Source of the DNA: JADMIH01 sp036399775 | GTDB lineage: Bacteria > Chloroflexota > Chloroflexia > QHBQ01 > JADMIH01 | Length of the DNA stretch: 64,000 bases | Reading direction: 5' to 3' | Assembly: GCA_036399775.1 (NCBI GenBank) | Contig: DASWMJ010000095.1 | Location: 24,614 to 88,613, forward strand | Shown here: positions 41,615 to 51,615 of the stretch, one piece after another | How the letters are laid out: every line of letters starts with the position of its first letter | Position numbering within the stretch: position 1 is the stretch's first letter | Notes under the pieces: generated by a model | The model's database searches: none | Told to the model about the DNA's origin: nothing | Seen by the model: the letters and a program-made list of their open reading frames with translations, nothing else | Made by a program: the position numbers and the translations under genes

Positions 41615-42472
41615 TCAAGCGCGGAAGCCAACTAGCAGCAGCGCGAGCAGGCCCGCCCCCACCATGAAGCGGTACCATATAAAGGGCGCGGTCGACCTCT
41701 GCCGCAGGTACCTGAGCAGGAAATAGATGCACAGGAAGCCCGACACCGCCGCCGTAGCGAAGCCGACACCGAACCCTACTACCTGGGCAGCAGGGATACC
41801 CTCCGGCGACTGCACAACGTCGTACAGCTTCTTCAACCCCGCGCCCAGCACGACAGGCGTAGCAAGCAGAAATGAGAAGCGGGCAGCAGAATCGCGCTTG
41901 AGGCCGAAGAAAAGCCCCGCCGTGATGGTGCTCCCTGAGCGTGACACGCCCGGAATGAGCGCCAGCGCCTGCGCCACACCTATAGCCAGCGCGGTGCCGA
42001 ATGTGATCTGGGATAGGTCCATCGCGTGCCTGCCTACCCTCTCCGCTAGCAGCAGCAACGCGCCCATGACGATCATCATAATCGCAATCACCAGTATGCC
42101 CGTGCGTATATTGGCCGGATCGTGGAATAGCTCGTCTATTTTGCTCTCCGCGACCACGCCCGCTAAGGCCGCCGGTATAGAGGCCGCCGCCAGGAACCAT
42201 ATGAGCCTGCGGTCGGGGTCGTCACCTATACGCCTATCCCTGACGGACGCGAAGAACGCGCCAGCCAGCCTGAGCCAATCACGAGCGAAGTAAGCAAGCA
42301 CGGCCAGCAGAGTGCCCATATGGAGGGCCACATCGAACTGCAAACTATTGATTGCCTTTTCATTCCACCCAAAGAGCCAGGGCACAAATACCAAATGAGC
42401 CGACGACGACACCGGCAAGAACTCCGTCAACCCCTGCACCAACCCCAAAATGAACGCCTGAAACAGGTCCAA
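41615..42472 (-). CDS. uppP: Undecaprenyl-diphosphate phosphatase
   Basis: A 285-residue integral membrane enzyme of the BacA/UppP type that regenerates undecaprenyl phosphate from its diphosphate. Two signature regions are intact: 'GLVQGLTEFLPVSSSAHL' (about 11-27) and 'ALALIPGVSRSGSTITAGLF' (about 165-190), with the catalytic Glu, Ser and Arg residues. About eight TM helices are visible. TTG start at 42472 with GGAGGG upstream. It supplies the lipid carrier for peptidoglycan and for the glycosylation genes further upstream on the same strand. Confidence 0.96.
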   Translation of the reverse strand: MDLFQAFILGLVQGLTEFLPVSSSAHLVFVPWLFGWNEKAINSLQFDVALHMGTLLAVLAYFARDWLRLAGAFFASVRDRRIGDDPDRRLIWFLAAASIPAALAGVVAESKIDELFHDPANIRTGILVIAIMMIVMGALLLLAERVGRHAMDLSQITFGTALAIGVAQALALIPGVSRSGSTITAGLFFGLKRDSAARFSFLLATPVVLGAGLKKLYDVVQSPEGIPAAQVVGFGVGFATAAVSGFLCIYFLLRYLRQRSTAPFIWYRFMVGAGLLALLLVGFRA

Positions 42473-42554
42473 GAACCCTCCACACGAAACAGCCCTGGGC
42501 TACAGGCAGCAACAAGGCCGACCTAATTCAAAATTCAGAATTCAAAACTCAAAA

Positions 42555-43742
42555 TTATCGCCGTTTCTCGCCCGCCCGCTCCAGTTCGGCCTCGTCCTCT
42601 CCCGCGCCGATTTTGCCTTCCTGCATAAGCTCTATATCGGTCAGAGGACCTTCCAACTCGTGCGCTTGCTCCGAGGCACGCGCACGCGTCTTTTCCAATT
42701 GCGTGAGATCTCGCCAGGAGAGACTTTCGCGGGACATATAGATAAATCCCAGGACGATGACGGGCACGAGCAGCGCGGCATGCAGCACTACGACGTAAGA
42801 TGTCGTCGGCCCACCAAGAGCGCCAAAAGCGCCGACCAGCACTATCTTGATGGCCCACTCGAAGACACCAACATAGCCCGGAGCCTGGGGTATGAGTGTG
42901 CCGAGGTTGGCAAAGGCCGTCGCCATCATATAAGCGTAGAAAGGCAACTGCATGCCATCCTCGGTCAACAGGCTGAAGCCCCAGTTGCCTATCACATAGT
43001 ACATACTCGCTTCAAATAGCCAGGCTATGACGGACAGTCCGAACACTGACCCCATAAGGGAGGGGCTGCGTAACGAGCCAAGTCCATCTATGAATGATCC
43101 CGCCAGCCGTTCACCCCGCTCGTGCAACCTGCCCGGCAAGAACTTCAAGCCAAATGCTACCAGCCGTTCCACCAGGCTGCGCGATGAAGCAACAGCGATA
43201 AAGATGAGTAGGGCCACCAGGAACAAGAGTGCGGTCAAGAGTATTGGTCCGTTGTACTCAGTCAAGAAAGTGCCGAAGCGGTGTCCCGATCCTGTGCTGA
43301 GGACCGCCGGGTCGACAAGAAGAATATATACGATCACCACCGCCGCAAACCCGATCATAGTGATTCCATCGAAGATACGTTCCACAAAAATTGTGGCGAG
43401 CGTAGAAGTTTTACGCACCCCTTCGCGCACGCTCAACACGTAGGAGCGCACCAACTCTCCCATACGCGCTGGTAAAACATTGTTAGCCATGTAACCAATT
43501 ACCACAACCTCAAAGGTCTTGCGAAGCATCATATTGGGTACTATGGGCCTCAGCAGGATACGCCAGCGCAGAGCGCGAACCCACACACCCGCAAAGTACA
43601 AGAGAAGGGCAGGAAGGATCGCCCAGTAATTGGCATGAGTGATAGCATCCCAGGCATGATCCAGGCGCTCATTCCACAGCGCCCACACCAGGAAGATGAT
43701 GCTGATTACTATGCCTATGATGAATTGGCGTGACTTGAACAA
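42555..43742 (-). CDS. Flippase-like (LPG-synthase TM / UPF0104) membrane protein
   Basis: A 395-residue protein with eight or more TM helices of the lysylphosphatidylglycerol-synthase transmembrane (UPF0104/AglD-like) family. Key segment: 'FEVVVIGYMANNVLPARMGE' followed by 'LVRSYVLSVREGV', and 'TLATIFVERIFDGITM'. Members lacking the C-terminal catalytic domain, as here, are thought to move lipids or lipid-linked sugars. The last 60 residues are hydrophilic and acidic. The start is a TTG placed directly after the TAA of the GT2 gene (no gap), so the two are translated from one message. Transport substrate unknown. Confidence 0.85.
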   Translation of the reverse strand: MFKSRQFIIGIVISIIFLVWALWNERLDHAWDAITHANYWAILPALLLYFAGVWVRALRWRILLRPIVPNMMLRKTFEVVVIGYMANNVLPARMGELVRSYVLSVREGVRKTSTLATIFVERIFDGITMIGFAAVVIVYILLVDPAVLSTGSGHRFGTFLTEYNGPILLTALLFLVALLIFIAVASSRSLVERLVAFGLKFLPGRLHERGERLAGSFIDGLGSLRSPSLMGSVFGLSVIAWLFEASMYYVIGNWGFSLLTEDGMQLPFYAYMMATAFANLGTLIPQAPGYVGVFEWAIKIVLVGAFGALGGPTTSYVVVLHAALLVPVIVLGFIYMSRESLSWRDLTQLEKTRARASEQAHELEGPLTDIELMQEGKIGAGEDEAELERAGEKRR

Positions 43743-44624
43743 TTATGCTCCTCGCCCGTTGCGGAAAATCTGCTGCTTGTGCTCGTGGCTGATTATGCTT
43801 GAGAGCTTCTTGGTGAATATAGGATAGCGCCTGACGCTTAGCCGGTTGAGGAGGTACTTCCTCGACACATTCAGGGTAGAGAGGCCATACGTTACGCTGC
43901 GGCGGAAGTTCACGCTTGACGCTTCCGGGAAGTAGCGAGTGGGCACCGGCACCTCCGCTATCTTGAAGCCAAACGCTACGGCCTGCGCTATTACTTCGCT
44001 GTCGAACACGAAGTCGTCCGAGTTCAGCAGGAAGGGTATCGTCGTAAGCAACTCCCGCGAGTACGCCCGGAAGCCCGTGTGCGCCTCCGAGAGCCGCGTG
44101 CCCAAAACGAGGTTCTCAACAGTGGTCAGAAAGCGGTTGGAGATATACTTCCAGATCGGCATGCCGCCCTTGAGCGTGGCCCTGCGCCCCGAAAGGAGAC
44201 GCGACCCAAGCACCATGTCCGCTTTGCCGTCGAGAATGGGCTGGATCATGGAGGGAATGCGCGTGGCGTCGTACTGGTTGTCGGGGTGGACCATCACCAC
44301 AATGTCGGCCCCTGAGCGCAGGGCTTCGAGGTAGCACGTCTTCTGGTTGCCCCCGTACCCTTTGTTCTGCACGTGGACTATCACGTCGAGCCCAAGCTGC
44401 CTCCCGATGGCTGCGGTATCGTCCCGGCTGGCGTCGTCCACCAGGATGACCCTGTCAACCAGTCCTTTCGGCAGGTCGCCGTGCGTCTTCGCCAGCGTGC
44501 GGGCCGCGTTGTAGGCGGGCATCACCACAACGACGTTGGGGTTGCCCTCGTACCTGGCCTTGCCTGACATCCTTTTACTCTCAGACCTGGCTGTCTGGCT
44601 CCTCCTGCCGGTGCCTCTCCCCAT
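43743..44624 (-). CDS. GT2 glycosyltransferase (dolichyl/polyprenyl-phosphate sugar synthase-like)
   Basis: A 293-residue family 2 glycosyltransferase. 'VVVVMPAYNAARTLAKTH' and 'VILVDDASRDDT' (DDAS nucleotide site), 'VHPDNQYDATRIPSMIQPI' (DxN variant of DxD), 'MVLGSRL', 'EAHTGFRAYSRELL' and the 'NSDDFVFDSEVIAQAVAFGF' acceptor motif are visible. There is no C-terminal TM domain. It most resembles enzymes making polyprenyl-phosphate-linked sugars, which would feed the GT-C proteins upstream. A shorter start at M19 (44570) is possible. It is co-transcribed with the flippase-like gene. Confidence 0.92.
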   Translation of the reverse strand: MGRGTGRRSQTARSESKRMSGKARYEGNPNVVVVMPAYNAARTLAKTHGDLPKGLVDRVILVDDASRDDTAAIGRQLGLDVIVHVQNKGYGGNQKTCYLEALRSGADIVVMVHPDNQYDATRIPSMIQPILDGKADMVLGSRLLSGRRATLKGGMPIWKYISNRFLTTVENLVLGTRLSEAHTGFRAYSRELLTTIPFLLNSDDFVFDSEVIAQAVAFGFKIAEVPVPTRYFPEASSVNFRRSVTYGLSTLNVSRKYLLNRLSVRRYPIFTKKLSSIISHEHKQQIFRNGRGA

Positions 44625-44691
44625 CTTCCCTCCGTCCTTGCCACTCTCTGTATAACGAAATCGTTGCGCGCCCTATTACGCTCACGCTCGC

Positions 44692-47600
44692 CTACTCGTC
44701 AATGGTAAATATCTGGATGTTATTGTTGGTGCGGTCGAGCACGTAGACCCGCCCGTTGGTATCCACGCCGATGCCGCTTGGGTTCCTGAACTGGCCCGCG
44801 TCGCTGCCCGGCGTCCCGAAGAACGAGGTCTCGCCCGTAGCCACGTTAAGCACCGCCACGCGCGACCTGTCGGGATCGGACATGTATATCACAGCGCCAT
44901 CGGGGGAGATCGCGAGCCTGCTGCCCCCGTCGTCCCTGCCTACGAGTACCCGCCATTGTTTGGCTACACTGCCATCCAGGCCATACCGCGCCACTCTTTC
45001 CTTCAGGTCAATCATGTATACGCTGCCCGACCCGCTCCAATCGACTAGCGCGTCCACGGGCTGCTCCAACTTATCCTGGTCGCTCCCGGCGAGGCTCACG
45101 TTGGCTTCGGGCGGTTTGTTCTCCGACATGGGAGGCACCTTCAATACCCTGTTGCGCCCGGTGTCGGCTATATAGATGGAGTTATCGGGGCCGAGATCAA
45201 TGCCGTTCGCCCCGTACAGGCCAAGCTGGTCAGGCGCGTAGACCTTCACGACCTCGCCCGTTGGGCTGAAGACGTGTACCCGCAGGATGGTGCCTTCCAA
45301 CACGTAGACGTTGCCATCTTTGCCCACCGCCAGGTCCTTTATGTCCACAAGCTCACCCGGACCCGCGTTCGCCTCGTTGCCCTGTGCCACAGCCTTGCCG
45401 AAGGTCCGCAGCACCTTGCCATCGGGCGAGAAGACCATAATCCGCCCATTCCCCCGGTCGCCCACGTAGATATTGCCGTCGGGGCCGACATCCAGCCCCC
45501 TGGGTTGGAGCATACCCGCGCCCTGGCCGATTACCGAGTCAGGCTCTATCCTTTTGGGAGGCGCGTCAGGCTGTAGCTGCACGGGCGGCGGTTCGCTCGC
45601 TGCCCCGGGCTGAACGATTCCGGCTGTAGTATGCAGCGCATCTGGACCTATCAGCACCCTTTGACCGCCAGGGGGCGTCCAGAAAGCCTCAAGGTAGCCC
45701 GTGCCGCCCGACCAGTTGTATCGTAACTCATATGTATGGTCGCCCGGCTGCAATTCCACTTGGGCGGGCGCGTTATGCGGCTGGTCGCCGCCCCGGATGT
45801 TGTTGACCACCACGTTCCCATCTATGAACACCACGCTATCGCCGTTCGAGTAAACGTCGAACTCGTAAATACCCGGCTGCACGATCTTGAGCGTGCCCTT
45901 CCACACGCCTTGCAACACGCCGCCACCCAACGCTTCAGGGGTGTGCCTGAAACCGAGGAAGCCGTCAATCCGGCTCATCAGCGCGGGCGGCTGGCCCTCG
46001 GCGGGCGCGGGGGCGAGCAAATCTGGGCCAAAGGCACGAATTTCCCCGTAAAGAGCCTTGCCGGTGCCGTTCCACAGGTACTGGCGCGGAATGACCGACG
46101 CCTCCGTGGGGCCTGCCGCCCACTGCAAATTGACCTGCGTGTCGGCGTCAACCAGCGTGCCCGTTAGCTGCACTTCATGAACGCCCTTCGCCAGCAGCAA
46201 TTCTACCTCTGTTCCCTCTGTAGCCGTGGTCGTTGTTGTAGCCGTCAGCACGGGCGTGCCGTCTATGCTCAGGCTGCCTGCCTGGGGAGTCTTCAATATG
46301 AAGCGGTAGCGCCCGAACGCCGGGGTCACTATGCCGCCCGTCCAGGTCGCCTCCGCCGGGTAGGTGAGGCCCTGTGGTGCCGGATTCTTGCTGCTCGTGC
46401 CAAATCCTGTCTCAATCTGCTGGATGGGGGAGCCGCCCGCGGGCGTATACGTGGCGACGGTCACGCGCTGCGACTCTATCTGCTCCTTCGTGACGCGGAC
46501 GTAGGTGAAGAGGCGGTTGTTCGTGCCGGGCGGCCCGTAGATGTAATCGCTCACCTCCGCGCTTGGATAATACGCACGAATGGCAGAAAGGTAGTGGGCG
46601 TTGAAGTTCCATACCATGAACACGACGTCTTTATCGCCGTTGTTTATAACAGGCAGTTCGTTGGAGGGGTTGGTCATGTCCTGCCCCTCCGTGCCGTGAT
46701 TCAGGAAGCGATTGTCGCCGTGCCCCCAGTAGAGCACGTGCATGCCCAGGTCGTAATACTTGGGCGTGGGCCGCCCCTCGGACATGACCCGCTGGTTCAT
46801 CTCCTCCACGAAAACCGCCTGCCCCGTTACCTCCGGGTAGAAGTAGAAGTTGAGGTAGCGGTTGAAGTAATCCGAGTAGTTCTGGCTGCCCAGGTAGGAG
46901 AGGAGGCACGCTATAGCCAGCCCACTCACCGCCTGCCCCACCCCAACCATGATCTTCTGCCGCTTCTGCGCCCATTTGAAGCTGAATGTGCTCGCGGCGT
47001 TCACAAACTCCGCCGCCAGCTTATTGAGCGGTATAGCCGCGACGATAGCAAGTACGGGCACCAGACCCACGATACGGGGCATGTAGGGCGCATCTATAGT
47101 AAGCACGCCCCCGGCTAAGAGCGTGGCCCAAAACCATAGCGAAAGGGTCGCCATGCGAGCATCGCGCCACCGCCACACAGACAGCGCCAGCCCCAGGATG
47201 ATAAGCGCCGCCTCGATGGGCTTTGCGGCAGGCTCGCCGGTGAACGTGTAGAAAGAACTGGCATCGGCGCGATAGGTGAATATCGAGAGCGTAGTGGTGG
47301 TCTGCCCCCAGAGGATGCGCGGCCAGAAGCCGTCGGGCGTAAGCATCACGCTCGCGGGCGTCTGCTCGAACACCACAGGCAGCAGAGGGTATATGTCGTC
47401 AGGCGTCGGCATCCGCAAGCCGAGGTACAAAGGAGAATGGGTCGCACCATAAGAGGACGCCATGCGCGCTTCGTTGGCCGGGTTGAATATCAGCTTATCG
47501 TTAGGGCGTGCTTCTAACTCAGCTTTGTGGTCGGTGTAGTAGACCCACCAGGGCGACGCGAAGCTAATGCACGCTATGGCAAGGATCACGATCTGCCCGA

Positions 47601-49314
47601 AGTAGTGCCCCACGCCCATCACCTGCGTCCACGCCGCCTGCCTCAACGCCGACAGGTGACTCAGGCCGGGAGTGACCTTGCGGAACTGCCAGTATGCCGC
47701 AGGTATCCGCAGCAATGGCATAAAGAGGAAGAGGTACCCCAGCAACGCGGCCAATATATAGGGTGTCAGTCGTCCGCCGAAGTAGAAGTACATCGTCAGC
47801 ATAAAAGCGTACCCCGACAGTATGAAGTCGAGCGTGCGCTTGCTGCGGAGACCCCGGAAGAGGAAATAGAAGCCCGTGACCAGGAAGAAAGGCGTCGTGA
47901 TGTTGTTCAGCCCCAGCCTGCCGAAGTAGAGCGACACGTCCATGACGGACCACAGGAAGGCCGCTATCATGGCCGCCCGCTTACCGAACCACATCCTCAC
48001 CAGCAGGTAGAGGGGCAGCACGGTGAGCGTGCCCAGGAAGGTCGAGAAGAGGCGCAGGCCGAAGAGGCTGACCCCGAACACCTGCATCGTCAGCGCGATG
48101 CTCCAGAATGAGAAATTGGGGTGGCTGAACCAACCCGTCATGAAGGGCGAGACCCGGTTGCCCGCGATGATATTGAGGGCGTCCATGCCCGTCTCGCCCT
48201 CGTCGCCGTGCATGCCGCCCGTTGGGTCGCCCAGCTTGTAGACTCGCAACGCGAACGCCAGCACCATAATGCCGACGACTACGAATATCTCCACCTTGCG
48301 CGGTATGCTGACATCGGTGCGGTCCTCAACGTCCTGCGCGTCCTCGTCCATGTCTCGGAGCTTCGGACGGCGCTCGCGCAGGAACGCCACCACCAGCAGG
48401 ATCAGGCTGAAAAGCCATGTAAAGCCACCCACCGCCGAAAAGTAGTCGGCGCGCAACTGCCCCGCAGCCCACAGGTTGATAGCCAGCGCGACAAAAGCCA
48501 GCACGTACCGCACCCACGAGAGGGAGGGCATCGAACGTTTCTCAGCAAATACCTGCCATGCGGCAACCGGGGCAAAACGCGAGCGTTTGGCCGGAGTGAT
48601 GACTTCCTGGGCAACTGTTTTTTCCTGCGCCTGGGGCTGCTCCCCGTTTTCCCTTCCCGCAGACCCGCGCACCCTTCCCTTGATAGGCTGCCGCCCGTCG
48701 CCATCGCTCTCGACCTCACCGGGCTGCCATGCTTCCGCCACAGGTGCCTTAGACCGCACAGGAAGGGTCGTCTCTACACGCTGAGGGGTGGGTGTCTGCG
48801 CGGGCCGCGACCGCACGGGGAGGGTGGTCTTGACGATCTCGGCAGGGGGAGCTTTCGCTTCGGCCTTCGCCTCAGTCTTCGGGGGGACTTCATGCTTGAT
48901 AATGCGCTTCGCCCAGTTTGCAGGCACCACCAGGCAACTCTTGTTCTTGTAGGTGCCCGCCCACGCGATGAGCATGACGATAATAGCCAGCGCGTACCAC
49001 CTGATAGACGGGATGATCATCCTATCAACGGTCGTCAGCTTCTGCGCATACATCGCCAGGGCCAGGGCCAGCAGGCCGAGCCACAAACCGCGCGTGCGCC
49101 AAACCCACGACTGACCTATCCTCTCGCGCAGGCCTGGTTTCTTGACGGGAGAAGCCTGGGCTTCTACGTCCACCTTCTGAGGGGGTGCGGACCCATTGCT
49201 AGCGTCACCAGCCACGCCGTCGCCAGCCACGCCGCCCGTTTGGGTGCTCGCGTGCTCCTCCAACTGGGTACTCTCACCCGTCTCCGGCGCATCGCCCGGC
49301 AGCCACGTTTTCAT
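44692..49314 (-). CDS. Giant GT-C glycosyltransferase fused to PA14-like modules and NHL propeller
   Basis: A 1540-residue protein. N-terminus: about 75 polar residues, two TM helices (about 75-120), a long Pro/Lys linker, two more TMs (about 270-315). Then a GT39-type core begins (about 345), with the acidic pair in 'TGGMHGDEGETGMDALNI' and about ten TMs to residue 860. Extracytoplasmic modules follow: a PA14-like domain (about 960-1080), a second PA14 domain (about 1110-1229, 'GIYEFDVYSNGDSVVFIDGN', 'ELRYNWSGGTGYLEAFWTPP'), and a six-bladed NHL propeller (1259-1540, 'GNIYVGDRGNGRIMVFS'). PA14 modules bind carbohydrate in other proteins. It overlaps the upstream gene by ATGA. Catalytic sugar transfer with an attached lectin/propeller is inferred. 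Confidence 0.88.
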   Translation of the reverse strand: MKTWLPGDAPETGESTQLEEHASTQTGGVAGDGVAGDASNGSAPPQKVDVEAQASPVKKPGLRERIGQSWVWRTRGLWLGLLALALAMYAQKLTTVDRMIIPSIRWYALAIIVMLIAWAGTYKNKSCLVVPANWAKRIIKHEVPPKTEAKAEAKAPPAEIVKTTLPVRSRPAQTPTPQRVETTLPVRSKAPVAEAWQPGEVESDGDGRQPIKGRVRGSAGRENGEQPQAQEKTVAQEVITPAKRSRFAPVAAWQVFAEKRSMPSLSWVRYVLAFVALAINLWAAGQLRADYFSAVGGFTWLFSLILLVVAFLRERRPKLRDMDEDAQDVEDRTDVSIPRKVEIFVVVGIMVLAFALRVYKLGDPTGGMHGDEGETGMDALNIIAGNRVSPFMTGWFSHPNFSFWSIALTMQVFGVSLFGLRLFSTFLGTLTVLPLYLLVRMWFGKRAAMIAAFLWSVMDVSLYFGRLGLNNITTPFFLVTGFYFLFRGLRSKRTLDFILSGYAFMLTMYFYFGGRLTPYILAALLGYLFLFMPLLRIPAAYWQFRKVTPGLSHLSALRQAAWTQVMGVGHYFGQIVILAIACISFASPWWVYYTDHKAELEARPNDKLIFNPANEARMASSYGATHSPLYLGLRMPTPDDIYPLLPVVFEQTPASVMLTPDGFWPRILWGQTTTTLSIFTYRADASSFYTFTGEPAAKPIEAALIILGLALSVWRWRDARMATLSLWFWATLLAGGVLTIDAPYMPRIVGLVPVLAIVAAIPLNKLAAEFVNAASTFSFKWAQKRQKIMVGVGQAVSGLAIACLLSYLGSQNYSDYFNRYLNFYFYPEVTGQAVFVEEMNQRVMSEGRPTPKYYDLGMHVLYWGHGDNRFLNHGTEGQDMTNPSNELPVINNGDKDVVFMVWNFNAHYLSAIRAYYPSAEVSDYIYGPPGTNNRLFTYVRVTKEQIESQRVTVATYTPAGGSPIQQIETGFGTSSKNPAPQGLTYPAEATWTGGIVTPAFGRYRFILKTPQAGSLSIDGTPVLTATTTTTATEGTEVELLLAKGVHEVQLTGTLVDADTQVNLQWAAGPTEASVIPRQYLWNGTGKALYGEIRAFGPDLLAPAPAEGQPPALMSRIDGFLGFRHTPEALGGGVLQGVWKGTLKIVQPGIYEFDVYSNGDSVVFIDGNVVVNNIRGGDQPHNAPAQVELQPGDHTYELRYNWSGGTGYLEAFWTPPGGQRVLIGPDALHTTAGIVQPGAASEPPPVQLQPDAPPKRIEPDSVIGQGAGMLQPRGLDVGPDGNIYVGDRGNGRIMVFSPDGKVLRTFGKAVAQGNEANAGPGELVDIKDLAVGKDGNVYVLEGTILRVHVFSPTGEVVKVYAPDQLGLYGANGIDLGPDNSIYIADTGRNRVLKVPPMSENKPPEANVSLAGSDQDKLEQPVDALVDWSGSGSVYMIDLKERVARYGLDGSVAKQWRVLVGRDDGGSRLAISPDGAVIYMSDPDRSRVAVLNVATGETSFFGTPGSDAGQFRNPSGIGVDTNGRVYVLDRTNNNIQIFTIDE

Positions 49315-51092
49315 GGGCGGCTACTCTCTTTCTGCGACAATTCTACCGAGGGGAGAACGGCAATCTCCGGTTCTTCCACCGCGACGGGCAGCGACACCAT
49401 ATGAGAAGGCTGCTCGTCCGCGTGGTCATCCTGGTAAGAGGCAATTTCCGACGTGTCACGCTTGGGCCACCACGCTATGGCAAGGCTGGTCACGAGCACA
49501 AATCCCACGAACAGTACGGGTACAATGCTCCGCTCCCACGCCAGGGCAGACCAGATGTCACCAAGCTCCTCGCCGACGCGGGTGTAGGCGAAATAAGGCA
49601 CGACGAACGTGGGTAGCGAGGCGAGTACCTCGTCGGTGATACTCCGGGCAGGGAGGTTGCCCGGCAGGCTCCTCAGCAGTTCGGGCAGGCCGTTCAAAAT
49701 CACCAGGCTCTTGCCGTTCGGCTGGTTGTACATCCACTTCGGTTGGGAGAGGAACCCGGCCATGACCAGGATGCTGAGAGCAAGCAGCGCGCCATATATC
49801 CCCTTGTAGAGCACGCTCTTAATGTTATCGAGCGAAACGGCAAAAGGCAAGGCAAGCAGGGGCAGCACGGACGCAAGGTAGCGCGCCGGTGGGCACCACT
49901 CGCCCCACCACTGCGCGTAGTTGGCGATCAGCGCGAAGTAAGGCAGGAATACGATGCCTATCCAGAGCAAGTCTTTACGCCAGCCACGTTCCACAGCCAT
50001 TACCAGCACGCCTACGAGCGCCAGGATGAAGATAGGCGCGGCGATGAAGAGGCCCCACTGCTGGTCAATAAAGAGGCCCACCACACCCCGTATAGTGCCC
50101 GCCACGTCGCTGATGCCAGCGTGGTCGTCCGGGTTGGGATAGATAGTCTCGTAGCGATGGTAAAAGAAGGCCATGAGCAATACGGCCGAAACCACGCTCT
50201 GAGCGGCGACCAGCACGTACTTACCCCATCTCGCCGCGCCACGATGTTTGAACTCCTGGTATACGAAGTAGGCAAACAGGCCCGCGCTCACCGGCACGAA
50301 CCGGTAATGCAGCCAGGGGAGGAAGGCGATAGAGAAGCCTATCAACGCAAGCTGTAGGGTATTGTTGTTCCACAGCCTTATACGCCTGAAAGCGTAGATG
50401 ACAAAGAGCGCGGCGGGCAGCTCCGGGAAGATGAGGTAAGAGTAGGGCATTTGCGGGGCCGTGAACGCGAACGCCACCCATGTGAGCAGCGCGGGCATCA
50501 TCTTGCCTGTGCTCTCGCGGGCAAAGAGGTAGACGTTAGCGGCGAGGGCAGCGCCCAGCAGCGTCAGGAAAAAGACCACTCCCGCGCGGTCGCCAATAAC
50601 GAACGAAGGCAGGATAAGCAGGCTCAGGCCCAGGCCGTGCTTGGAATACATTTCGTTGCCGGTGCCGTCGTCGGGCAATGGGTCTTCAGGGTCGGTGCTG
50701 ACGCAAGCCCGCCACCAGGGCGAGATCTGCGCGTTGTGCGGCATCAAAGGCAACGGGGCCTTGTCCCACCCCTTGAAGCCCCTGGGCAGCTTAAACAAAG
50801 CGTAGCCGGGCGGGTAGAGTCGCTCCTCATCGAAGTCGCGGTAGTTGTTGCACTCGTTGAGGTCGTGGTCCTCCCACATGCTGATGGCCGTCATCAGATA
50901 GAACGGCTCGTCGCCCGTAACGGGGTCCAGGTAGGTCAGGATGCGAGGAATGAATAGAGAAAGAACTACCGAGGTGAGGACGAAGATAGAAAGCGTCTCC
51001 CACCATCGCACGCCACGCGCAACATGCCGGGTAGCGCTTTGAGAAGAATCCACCAACGCAGCATCGTAAGTAGCCTGTGCAGGGGACATCAC
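49311..51092 (-). CDS. GT-C-type polytopic membrane protein
   Basis: A 593-residue membrane protein with about 12 TM helices. After TM1 it has 'LTYLDPVTGDEPFYLMTAIS', an acidic outer-loop motif like that of GT-C enzymes, then a long extracytoplasmic loop with cysteines ('LNECNNYRDFDEERLYPPGY'). The last 70 residues are a soluble acidic tail. Its stop and the start of the 1540-residue protein overlap (ATGA), so the two are translated together and probably work together. Sugar donor and acceptor unknown. The upstream region contains a palindromic repeat but no clear promoter. Confidence 0.8.
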   Translation of the reverse strand: MMSPAQATYDAALVDSSQSATRHVARGVRWWETLSIFVLTSVVLSLFIPRILTYLDPVTGDEPFYLMTAISMWEDHDLNECNNYRDFDEERLYPPGYALFKLPRGFKGWDKAPLPLMPHNAQISPWWRACVSTDPEDPLPDDGTGNEMYSKHGLGLSLLILPSFVIGDRAGVVFFLTLLGAALAANVYLFARESTGKMMPALLTWVAFAFTAPQMPYSYLIFPELPAALFVIYAFRRIRLWNNNTLQLALIGFSIAFLPWLHYRFVPVSAGLFAYFVYQEFKHRGAARWGKYVLVAAQSVVSAVLLMAFFYHRYETIYPNPDDHAGISDVAGTIRGVVGLFIDQQWGLFIAAPIFILALVGVLVMAVERGWRKDLLWIGIVFLPYFALIANYAQWWGEWCPPARYLASVLPLLALPFAVSLDNIKSVLYKGIYGALLALSILVMAGFLSQPKWMYNQPNGKSLVILNGLPELLRSLPGNLPARSITDEVLASLPTFVVPYFAYTRVGEELGDIWSALAWERSIVPVLFVGFVLVTSLAIAWWPKRDTSEIASYQDDHADEQPSHMVSLPVAVEEPEIAVLPSVELSQKESSRP

Positions 51093-51338
51093 AACGATAC
51101 GCCCCCGACCATGCTCACATGGGAGCGCACAAGAGAGGCGTGAATTGTCGGCGGGTATTTAGAGAATTGCAACCGCGACTGCATACTTCCGTAATTGTAT
51201 CACCTTGCGAAGCACGCCGTCAAACAGCGCAGGTGCTTCTTCTAACCGCCAGGGCGCAAAGATGCCAAGCACACGCCAAGCGTTGACGTAATCAGATGAG
51301 GGCAAACACATTTAGAATAGAGGACACCAAGTCAAAGC

Positions 51339-51453
51339 CTGTCATTCTGAGCGAAGCGAAGAATCTGGCTCTTCGCGTACAATGCTTATAGTATGCTCGC
51401 AAACCAAGAGGATTCGCGAGGGACGAGATTCTTCGCTTCGCTCAGAATGACAG
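51339..51453. repeat. Palindromic intergenic repeat (type GAATCTCGTCCC), copy 3
   Basis: Arms 51339-51366 and 51426-51453 (28 bases, perfect). The stem reads GAGCGAAGCGAAGAATC instead of GAGCGCAGCGAAGAATC, with the matching change in the opposite arm. It lies in the 51093-51615 gap between divergent genes; the rest of 51093-51538 shows nothing recognisable. Confidence 0.8.
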
Positions 51454-51538
51454 AGGGTAGTAGGTTTGCCGTTGGATAGGGTCTTCTATAATCTGCCATT
51501 TATATCCGCTTGCCCTGTTTGACCAGGCGTCGCCACGA

Positions 51539-51568
51539 TTGACGTCCCCTGCGACCCCATGCTATAAT
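51539..51568 (+). promoter_or_regulatory. Promoter of the methyltransferase gene
   Basis: TTGACG (51539-51544), 18-base spacer, TATAAT (51563-51568) preceded by TGC, an extended -10. Distance to the GTG start is about 48 bases. Confidence 0.65.
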
Positions 51569-51615
51569 CGCCCCAACCCTCCCCTGGCGACCAAACTCCC
51601 CCAGAGAGACCGACC

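Noticed and set aside
46177..49404. Long plus-strand frames opposite the giant GT-C protein
   Set aside because: They mirror GC-rich codons of the opposite strand and show Arg/His-rich, non-family sequence.
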